A stretch of DNA of 64,000 nt. It comes from Paenibacillus methanolicus (GTDB lineage: Bacteria; Bacillota; Bacilli; Paenibacillales; Paenibacillaceae). The position numbers and the translations under genes are program-made. Of the stretch, positions 58,295-64,000 are shown piece after piece; position 1 is the stretch's first letter; every line of letters begins with the position of its first letter. Under the pieces are notes generated by a model. That model was not told where the DNA came from, ran no database searches, and saw only the letters and a program-made list of their open reading frames with translations. The stretch covers positions 62,001-126,000 of the forward strand of contig NZ_VNHS01000006.1 of assembly GCF_008124765.1 (NCBI RefSeq), read 5' to 3'.

Positions 58295-59617
58295 TTATTC
58301 GTAGAAATAATCGGTGCCTTCGAAGAACTCGAAGGAGAATTCGCCGATATGAACGAGATCGCCGTCTTTCGCGCCGATCTTACGCAACGCTTCGTCGACG
58401 CCCATCTTGCGCAGCGTGCGCGCAAACCGCATGACCGCGTCGTACGTATTGAGGTTGATCCGTTTCATCATCCGCTCCACCGCCGGACTTTCGACGACGA
58501 ACCAATCGTTCTCGCGGCGTACGGTGAACGTATCCTCTTCCTTCTTCTCCATCGTGTACACTTTACGCTCGGCGACTTCTTTAACCTCTTCGATGAGCGG
58601 CGCTTCCGGTACGGTTGCCAGCACGTCGGCCGCCTTGTACAGCAGCTCCTGCACGCCTTGCTTCGTCAGCGAGGAGGCCGGCATAATGTCGTATTCGATC
58701 TCGCCGCCGAATTCCTTCAGCTGCTCCTTGAATAGCTCCAGTTGGGCTTCGGCATCCGGCATGTCCATTTTGTTCGCCACGATGATTTGCGGACGCTCCG
58801 CCAACACCGGGTTATACAGCTTCAGCTCTTCGTTGATCTTGACCCAATCCTCGAACGGGTCGCGTCCTTCCGAGCCCGACATATCGATAACGTGCAAAAT
58901 GACGCGCGTGCGCTCAACGTGGCGCAGAAACTCGTGTCCAAGGCCGATGCCTTCATGCGCGCCTTCGATCAAGCCCGGCAAATCCGCCATGACGAACGAA
59001 CGGCCGTCGCCCACGTCCACGACGCCGAGATTCGGCGTCAATGTCGTGAAGTGATACGCGCCGATCTTCGGCTTCGCGCCGGAGACGACAGAAAGAAGCG
59101 TCGATTTGCCCACGCTTGGGAAGCCGACCAGACCGACGTCCGCCATGACCTTCAGCTCCATCGTGATCCAGCGTTCCTGGCCTTCTTCGCCGTTCTCGGC
59201 GAAATCCGGCGCCGGGTTCTTCGCCGTTGCGAAACGCATATTCCCGCGTCCGCCGCGTCCGCCCTTCGCTACGACGACCTTCTGTCCGTTGCGCGTCATG
59301 TCGGCGATAACTTCCTGCGTATCTTCATCAATGATAATCGTGCCCGGCGGGATTCGAACGTACATATCCTCCGCTCCCGCGCCGTGCATCCCTTTTACTT
59401 TCCCGCGTTCGCCGCGTTCGCCTTTAAAATGGCGCTGATAGCGAAAATCCATTAGCGTGCGCAGTCCTTCGTCCACGACGAAAATGACGTCGCCGCCTCG
59501 GCCGCCGTCGCCGCCCGCAGGTCCTCCGTTCGGGACGTAAAGCTCTCTGCGATAGGAAACGATTCCGTTGCCGCCGTCGCCGCCTTTTACAAATACTTTG
59601 GCCTTATCTACAAACAT
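58295..59617 (-). CDS. obgE: GTPase Obg
   Basis: 440 residues. The glycine-rich Obg fold has [20 protein letters not shown] and continues with [17 protein letters not shown] motifs: GFPSVGKST (G1), [12 protein letters not shown] (G3), VANKMD (G4). The C-terminal OCT domain is present (after [11 protein letters not shown]). It acts in 50S ribosome assembly and stress signalling. spo0B lies directly upstream and the two likely form one transcript, as in B. subtilis. Confidence 0.97.
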   Translation of the reverse strand: MFVDKAKVFVKGGDGGNGIVSYRRELYVPNGGPAGGDGGRGGDVIFVVDEGLRTLMDFRYQRHFKGERGERGKVKGMHGAGAEDMYVRIPPGTIIIDEDTQEVIADMTRNGQKVVVAKGGRGGRGNMRFATAKNPAPDFAENGEEGQERWITMELKVMADVGLVGFPSVGKSTLLSVVSGAKPKIGAYHFTTLTPNLGVVDVGDGRSFVMADLPGLIEGAHEGIGLGHEFLRHVERTRVILHVIDMSGSEGRDPFEDWVKINEELKLYNPVLAERPQIIVANKMDMPDAEAQLELFKEQLKEFGGEIEYDIMPASSLTKQGVQELLYKAADVLATVPEAPLIEEVKEVAERKVYTMEKKEEDTFTVRRENDWFVVESPAVERMMKRINLNTYDAVMRFARTLRKMGVDEALRKIGAKDGDLVHIGEFSFEFFEGTDYFYE

Positions 59618-59630
59618 GTATGTCCTCCGT

Positions 59631-60368
59631 TCAATGTGCGAGCTTCGCCTGCAGGTGCAAGCAAGCCGGGCTTTGCTCCGCGCCGGCCGCCGACAGACCC
59701 GAACCTCTGACCCGCTGTTTCCATCCCTGCTGCCACTGGGCGGGGTCGTTCAATTCCCCGTTTAACCGAAAAGTGACGAGCAACGCTTTCTCTTCGCGCT
59801 CAAACGCAAGCGATAGCTTCGCCGCCTCTCCGCTAGACGGTTTAATGGCAAACCGGTATAAGTTAATAAGCTCCATAATAGCTTCCGCAAACCGTTCGCT
59901 ATCGATCGGCAGTTCAGTCAAGTTCAGTTCGCCTTCTATGCGTACATCCAGCTGGAGGGAATGCGTCAGCGTGCGGAAGGATTGAATGAACGCGATCAGC
60001 GAAGGGACGCCGAGTCTGGCAATTTTACTCTCTTCATTCATTCTTTCTCTTATTTGTTCCACATATTGCACCATTCTATCCGTCTTCCCCATCCGTATGT
60101 ACCCATATAGCACTTGCAAGTCGTTCATCCAGTCATGCCGATGATGATTAAGCGTTCGCACCGATGCCGATTGCAGCGCATGCGTCATTCTCGCGTGCCG
60201 CTGCTCCTGTTCCTTGCGTTCTGCCTTGATCCAAACGGCCGCAGCCAGCATGGACCACGCTACGAATACGGCCAGAAGCCAATGCTCGGACCGCCAAATC
60301 AGTACGGCTGCTGCAGGTAGCAACACGGATGCAGCCGCATATAGCTTAATCGATGATAAGCGACTCAT
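59631..60368 (-). CDS. spo0B: Sporulation phosphotransferase Spo0B, membrane-anchored form
   Basis: 245 residues from ATG 60368; the frame upstream is not supported. The phosphoacceptor histidine is His78 in [20 protein letters not shown], matching the RHDWMN motif of Spo0B. Unlike the B. subtilis protein, two hydrophobic segments precede it ([19 protein letters not shown] and [17 protein letters not shown]). A degenerate ATPase-like C-terminal domain follows. It relays phosphate from Spo0F to Spo0A. It lies between rpmA and obgE as expected. Confidence 0.88.
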   Translation of the reverse strand: MSRLSSIKLYAAASVLLPAAAVLIWRSEHWLLAVFVAWSMLAAAVWIKAERKEQEQRHARMTHALQSASVRTLNHHRHDWMNDLQVLYGYIRMGKTDRMVQYVEQIRERMNEESKIARLGVPSLIAFIQSFRTLTHSLQLDVRIEGELNLTELPIDSERFAEAIMELINLYRFAIKPSSGEAAKLSLAFEREEKALLVTFRLNGELNDPAQWQQGWKQRVRGSGLSAAGAEQSPACLHLQAKLAH

Positions 60369-60541
60369 GCACACTGTCCTACTTTCCTGTCTTTTCCTTA
60401 GCTTAAACAGTATAGCACGACGAGGCGCAAAGTTCACTCCCGCACGTCGTTCGGAGTGCGATTTGCGCCTCGCCGCGCATCGCCCGGATATGGGCAAAAA
60501 ACCCCGGCCCTGCAAGCAGGACCGGGGCGGTTAGGGCGATA

Positions 60542-60850
60542 TTACTCCACTGCTGCTGCAACTGGAGCAACTTCGATTGGATACACGCTCACTTTTTTGC
60601 GGTCGCGTCCCCAACGTTCAAACTTCACGACGCCATTCACCAGCGCGAACAGCGTGTCATCTTTACCGATGCCCACGTTATTGCCCGGGTGAATTTTCGT
60701 TCCGCGTTGACGAACGAGAATGCTGCCGCCCGTTACCGTTTGGCCGTCTGCGCGCTTAGCGCCAAGGCGCTTGGAGTGCGAGTCGCGTCCGTTCTTCGTG
60801 GAACCTACGCCTTTCTTCGAGGCGAAGAGCTGAAGATTCAGTTTCAACAT
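60542..60850 (-). CDS. rpmA: Ribosomal protein bL27
   Basis: 102 residues. The N-terminus [17 protein letters not shown] has the Firmicutes extension that is cut after Phe9 by the Prp protease before assembly into the 50S subunit. [15 protein letters not shown] and [16 protein letters not shown] are invariant L27 features. The Prp gene is immediately upstream. Confidence 0.98.
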   Translation of the reverse strand: MLKLNLQLFASKKGVGSTKNGRDSHSKRLGAKRADGQTVTGGSILVRQRGTKIHPGNNVGIGKDDTLFALVNGVVKFERWGRDRKKVSVYPIEVAPVAAAVE

Positions 60851-60863
60851 GGTATTCCCTCCT

Positions 60864-61202
60864 TTATGTGTCGATTAGTTCACGAACTTCAACATATTTT
60901 CCGTAGGAAACCGCAATCGAAGCAAGCATCACTCGCATCGATTCCAGTAATAGTTGGATTCGCTCGTTAACCGTATCGTCCGCTTGGAGCGGAATCTCCG
61001 ACTGCAGCCATCCGCTTCGCATGGAAGCCGGCAGCTCGACGCCGGTTAATTCTTCGATCGCATTCACGGTGCCTACCGAAACGGTAGAAACGCCTGCGCA
61101 GATTATGTCCTTGCCGCGCTTCGCGTAATCAGCATGTCCGGAAATCGCGAACGAAACGATTCGGTTGTCCTCGGCCGACCGGACGAAAGTAGCGGTTATC
61201 AT
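60864..61202 (-). CDS. prp: Ribosomal-processing cysteine protease Prp
   Basis: 112 residues. The catalytic pair is His23 (ISGHADYA) and Cys35 (DIICAGVS), spaced as in the family. It trims the extension of L27 encoded next door. The gene lies between rplU and rpmA, the standard order in Firmicutes. The ATG is 14 bp past the L21 stop. Confidence 0.96.
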   Translation of the reverse strand: MITATFVRSAEDNRIVSFAISGHADYAKRGKDIICAGVSTVSVGTVNAIEELTGVELPASMRSGWLQSEIPLQADDTVNERIQLLLESMRVMLASIAVSYGKYVEVRELIDT

Positions 61203-61216
61203 GCCAAATCCCGCGA

Positions 61217-61528
61217 TTAAGCTTGGATTTTGCCGATCGTTACTTTGGAGTACGGTTGACGATGACCTTGCTTACGGCGGTAGTTTTTCTTCGCCTTGTA
61301 TTTGTAGACGATAATTTTCTGACCTTTGCCGTGCTTCTCAACAGTTGCGATTACGGATGCGCCGGAAACAACCGGAGTACCTGTCACCAGACCGTTCTCG
61401 CCGGAAACCGCGAGGACGCGGTCAAACGTGATGCTGCCGCCTTCTGTTGCGTCAAGTTTCTCGATGTAAAGCACATCGCCCTCTTGGACTTTGTATTGCT
61501 TGCCACCAGTTTCGATAATTGCGTACAT
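61217..61528 (-). CDS. rplU: Ribosomal protein bL21
   Basis: 103 residues. [20 protein letters not shown] and [17 protein letters not shown] are signatures of L21. AAGGAGG precedes the ATG. It is the first gene of the rplU-prp-rpmA operon and follows an RNA leader. Confidence 0.98.
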   Translation of the reverse strand: MYAIIETGGKQYKVQEGDVLYIEKLDATEGGSITFDRVLAVSGENGLVTGTPVVSGASVIATVEKHGKGQKIIVYKYKAKKNYRRKQGHRQPYSKVTIGKIQA

Positions 61529-61648
61529 GGGTGCACCTCCTTATTCTCGAAGACTCGCCTGATACAGGTGTAGCGGATCAAAATCCGCAAGCTTATAACC
61601 TGGTCTGCGCGGTATATGTGGATGAAAAGACCAGCTCTCATGCGCACC
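61529..61648 (-). promoter_or_regulatory. Probable L21 leader RNA
   Basis: The 120-nt leader between promoter and rplU can fold: GCGGAT and ATCCGC at 61571-61587 and paired ACCAGGTTAT/GAGCTGGTCTT elements further upstream. Its position and size fit the ribosomal protein L21 leader known in Bacillales, which is thought to regulate this operon. The assignment is by position and hairpins only. Confidence 0.55.
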
Positions 61649-61653
61649 ATAAT

Positions 61654-61683
61654 ATTGTAGCATAATCGGCGCCCAGGCCGCAA
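61654..61683 (-). promoter_or_regulatory. Promoter of rplU-prp-rpmA
   Basis: Minus strand TTGCGG (61678-61683), 18 bp, TACAAT (61654-61659). Confidence 0.65.
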
Positions 61684-61695
61684 CCATAATATTCG

Positions 61696-62946
61696 CTAAG
61701 TGAGCAATGGCGCGGCAGGCACTTTCCCCTTGCCTTTGCACGCGCTGCACGCTTCGATGCGCTGGGTATGCGCCGTCTCCCGCACCTTCTTGCGCGTCAG
61801 CTCGAGCAGGCCGAGCTTCGTCCATCCGACGACCTGGCATTTCGTCCGATCCTGCTTGATTAACGTCTCGAGCCGCTTCAGCACTTCTTCGCGATGGCTG
61901 TCCAACTCCATATCGATGAAGTCGATGATGATGATCCCGCCCGTATCGCGGAGACGAAGCAATCTCGCGATCTGCTCGGCCGCTTCCATGTTCGTTCGGA
62001 ATACGGTGTCCTCCAGATCGCTTGTCCCGACATACTTGCCCGTATTGACGTCGATGACGGTCAACGCCTCCGTCGTATCCCACACGAGATCGCCGCCGCT
62101 TCCAAGCCGGATTCTCCGTTCGAACGCCTCGTTCAGCTGCGACTTGATCCGGTACCGGTCAAACATCGGCTCTGCGTGGCGGTATTGCTTCAATCTGGTC
62201 AGCATCGCAGGCGCCATCTCTTTCATGAGCTGCTCTATCTCCGCGTACCGCCTCCGGTCGTCGATCCATATCTCGTCCGTCTCCGCGGACAAGAAATCGC
62301 GGACAATCCGCTGCGGTAGGCTGGCTTCCCTGTGCAGCTCGCAAGGCGCCGCGCAGTCGGCTGTCCGACGCTCGATATCGCGCCAGCGCTCCCGAAGCAA
62401 CGCGATGTCCGCTTCCAGCGCCGCATGCGCCTCGCCTTCGGCGGCCGTGCGCAGAATAACGCCTTCACCCTCTTCGCGGATTGCGTCGCCGGTCATCCGC
62501 AGTCTCGTCCGCTCGCTCTCGCTACCGACTTTCTTGGAAACCCCGATATAATCCGCGTGCGGCATGTATACCAGGAATCGACCCGGCAGCGAGTAATGCG
62601 TCGTGACGCGCGCCCCTTTACCGCCTAACGGCTCCTTCACGATTTGCACGATCAACTCCTGTCCATGCGACAGCAAGTCCGTTATCGGCGGTTTCTCCTT
62701 AGGTTGCCGTTCCAGATGCGGGTGCAGCACGTCGTCGATATACAAGAACGCGTTCTTGGCCAGCCCAATATCCACGAAAGCCGCCTGCATGCCGGGCAAC
62801 ACGTTCATGACTTTCCCTTTGTAGATGCTCCCGACCAATCTGCCGGTCGCATCGCCCTTCTCCATGTCGAATTCGACAAGATGACCATTCTGCACGATAG
62901 CCGTCTGCAGCGCGTCCTGACTGCCGTGCACGAGCATTTGCTTCAT
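61696..62946 (-). CDS. rng: Ribonuclease E/G family protein
   Basis: 416 residues from ATG 62946 (AGGTGG nine bases upstream). The S1-type fold opens GSIYKGKVMNVLPGMQAAFVD. The DNase I-like catalytic part contains ALTVIDVNTGKYVG and IIIDFIDMEL, whose aspartates bind magnesium. The single CSACKGKG pair near the end is the Zn-link. Length fits RNase G rather than RNase E. Most B. subtilis strains lack this enzyme; Paenibacillaceae have it beside rplU. It is likely to act in rRNA or mRNA processing. Confidence 0.92.
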   Translation of the reverse strand: MKQMLVHGSQDALQTAIVQNGHLVEFDMEKGDATGRLVGSIYKGKVMNVLPGMQAAFVDIGLAKNAFLYIDDVLHPHLERQPKEKPPITDLLSHGQELIVQIVKEPLGGKGARVTTHYSLPGRFLVYMPHADYIGVSKKVGSESERTRLRMTGDAIREEGEGVILRTAAEGEAHAALEADIALLRERWRDIERRTADCAAPCELHREASLPQRIVRDFLSAETDEIWIDDRRRYAEIEQLMKEMAPAMLTRLKQYRHAEPMFDRYRIKSQLNEAFERRIRLGSGGDLVWDTTEALTVIDVNTGKYVGTSDLEDTVFRTNMEAAEQIARLLRLRDTGGIIIIDFIDMELDSHREEVLKRLETLIKQDRTKCQVVGWTKLGLLELTRKKVRETAHTQRIEACSACKGKGKVPAAPLLT

Positions 62947-62985
62947 GATATCCAACCACCTGTCATGCCCATTGTTACTCCTATT

Positions 62986-63870
62986 TTACATGAAAAGCTC
63001 CAAAACTGCACGATCGGGCTTCCCATCCTCCAAGTAACCGTTCACGAGCCGTTGTTCGGGTAAGACGGCGAGAATTTGTCCCGACTCTTCCATGACGACG
63101 ATGAGATGATAGCTGTCCCGTTTGAACAATCTCAGCGCCGCGGCGATCGTATGGGCCTTCGATACGATAATCGGAAGGGCCCAAGCGCCTCTGGTCAAGT
63201 GACGCGACGCTGTCAGTCCCCTGCTAGTCAGGAAGCGGAGAAACAGAAACGGGATATGACGGTTATACGTCCAGTTCGTCATAAGTAGAAATAGGCCGAC
63301 GATGAGCAAGTTTGGTTGAATACCGCTCTGACCGCCATGCAGCCACGGCATAATCGCGAACACGACCATCGCTCCGCTAAGCGCAAGACTTACGCGCGCC
63401 CCGATGCGCAGCGTCCGGTGGAACGTCGTCGTTCGGCTGAGCAGCGCGTTCATCAGCTTGCCGCCGTCAAGCGGCAGGATGGGCAGCAAATTGAACAGCG
63501 CGATAATCGCATTCGCCGAAATGACGTACTGCGACCATTCCTCGCTCCAAAGCCCGGTTTGCCCCAGTCCCCAAGCCGCCGCGGCCATCCAGACGTTCTG
63601 GAGCGGTCCTGCTATCGCGACGAGCGCCTCTTCCTTCGCCGGCACGCCGCTGCCGTCTTCCACTTCCGCCACGCCGCCGAACGGAAGCAGCTTGACCTCG
63701 CGTACCGTCCAGCCGAACCCTTTGGCCACGGCCACATGACCGAGCTCATGGACGAATACGAGCGCGAAGAGCGTCAGCAGTTCGGTAAAATAACCCGTGG
63801 CCACCGAAGCTAGCATGATTAACACGAATAACGGATGAACGGTCCAGACGGTCCCTTTCCACTTAATCAA
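62986..63870 (-). CDS. spoIVFB: Intramembrane metalloprotease SpoIVFB
   Basis: 294 residues. The zinc site is HELGH at 41-45 and the third ligand Asp135 is in ILPLDGGK. Six hydrophobic helices precede a CBS-like C-terminal domain (KAHTIAAALRLFKRDSYHLIVV). It cleaves pro-sigma-K in the mother cell late in sporulation. The start is TTG 63870 (MIKWKGTVWTVHPLFV is the family beginning), overlapping the last bases of spoIVFA. Confidence 0.92.
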   Translation of the reverse strand: MIKWKGTVWTVHPLFVLIMLASVATGYFTELLTLFALVFVHELGHVAVAKGFGWTVREVKLLPFGGVAEVEDGSGVPAKEEALVAIAGPLQNVWMAAAAWGLGQTGLWSEEWSQYVISANAIIALFNLLPILPLDGGKLMNALLSRTTTFHRTLRIGARVSLALSGAMVVFAIMPWLHGGQSGIQPNLLIVGLFLLMTNWTYNRHIPFLFLRFLTSRGLTASRHLTRGAWALPIIVSKAHTIAAALRLFKRDSYHLIVVMEESGQILAVLPEQRLVNGYLEDGKPDRAVLELFM

Positions 63871-64000
63871 ACGGAACTACGTCGACGGGATCGACGTACC
63901 GGCCTTTCTCCTTGACGGCGAAAAACAGCAAGGTTGTACCGTCGTCGCTCGCCGCCCGCAGGGTGCCGATGTCCTGCCCCGCTTCCACCCAGTCGCTCTC
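63863..64000 (-). CDS. spoIVFA: Stage IV sporulation protein FA, C-terminal fragment
   Basis: The last 45 codons are visible; the 5' part lies beyond the window. SDWVEAGQDIGTLR and TTLLFFAVKEKGRYVDP with a PVDVVPFD end are the terminal beta strands of an M23-type LytM domain. SpoIVFA scaffolds and regulates SpoIVFB, encoded immediately after it with an 8-bp overlap. The assignment rests on this fragment plus its neighbour. Confidence 0.85.
   Translation of the reverse strand, partial: ESDWVEAGQDIGTLRAASDDGTTLLFFAVKEKGRYVDPVDVVPFD

Overview
The window is a stretch of chromosome from an endospore-forming Firmicute of the order Bacillales, most likely family Paenibacillaceae (Paenibacillus or Cohnella type). 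The evidence is gene content and order: sporulation genes spoIVFA/spoIVFB, spo0B, bofC, a spoIID-like gene, a safA-like coat gene and spoVB lie among the housekeeping genes that accompany them in Bacillus subtilis. Base composition looks moderately GC-rich, Shine-Dalgarno sequences are strong, and GTG and TTG starts are common. Almost everything lies on the minus strand, so the gene order below runs against the direction of transcription.

Layout. 1-6 kb: a DUF294 nucleotidyltransferase (cut by the window edge) and an ammonium transporter, then plus-strand genes for a MerR regulator and a YugP-type metallopeptidase, then a chemoreceptor. 6-20 kb: the alaS neighbourhood, with trhP2-trhP1-mltG, two DUF1292 genes, ruvX, yrzL, alaS (T-box), an AI-2E family permease, yrzR-yrrD, a cysteine desulfurase and cymR; mnmA diverges from cymR. 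19.5-28 kb: a CNNM/CBS protein, rarA, an mntH relic, tcdA and the T-box controlled hisS-aspS operon. 28-38 kb: dtd, relA, apt, recJ, a CDF transporter, secF-secD and comN. 38-42 kb: spoVB, a DUF421 gene, yrzE and a PAP2 phosphatase. 42.4-44.1 kb: an IS1182-type insertion sequence with a broken transposase, sitting in the loop of the yajC terminator. 44-51 kb: yajC-tgt-queA, a large SpoIID-like protein and ruvB-ruvA-ruvC. 51-64 kb: bofC, a repeat-rich LysM coat protein, pheA-thrB-hom-pheB, obgE, spo0B, rpmA-prp-rplU with a leader RNA, an RNase E/G, spoIVFB and the end of spoIVFA.

Functional threads. Translation and tRNA biology dominate: alaS, hisS, aspS, mnmA with its sulfur donor, tcdA, trhP1/2, queA, tgt, dtd, L21 and L27 with the Prp protease that trims L27. 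DNA repair and recombination are represented by ruvABC, recJ, rarA and ruvX. Sporulation is represented from the phosphorelay (spo0B) through sigma-K control (bofC, spoIVFA/FB) to cortex and coat. Protein export is represented by secDF and yajC.

Most of the window is conserved core, and I do not see an obvious new multi-gene defence or biosynthetic system. The accessory-looking parts are the IS insertion, the mntH relic, the disturbed DNA between hisS and dtd (with a possible C-rich small RNA) and the 20-residue repeat array of the coat protein. Starts were revised from the longest open frames wherever a Shine-Dalgarno site indicated a later codon.
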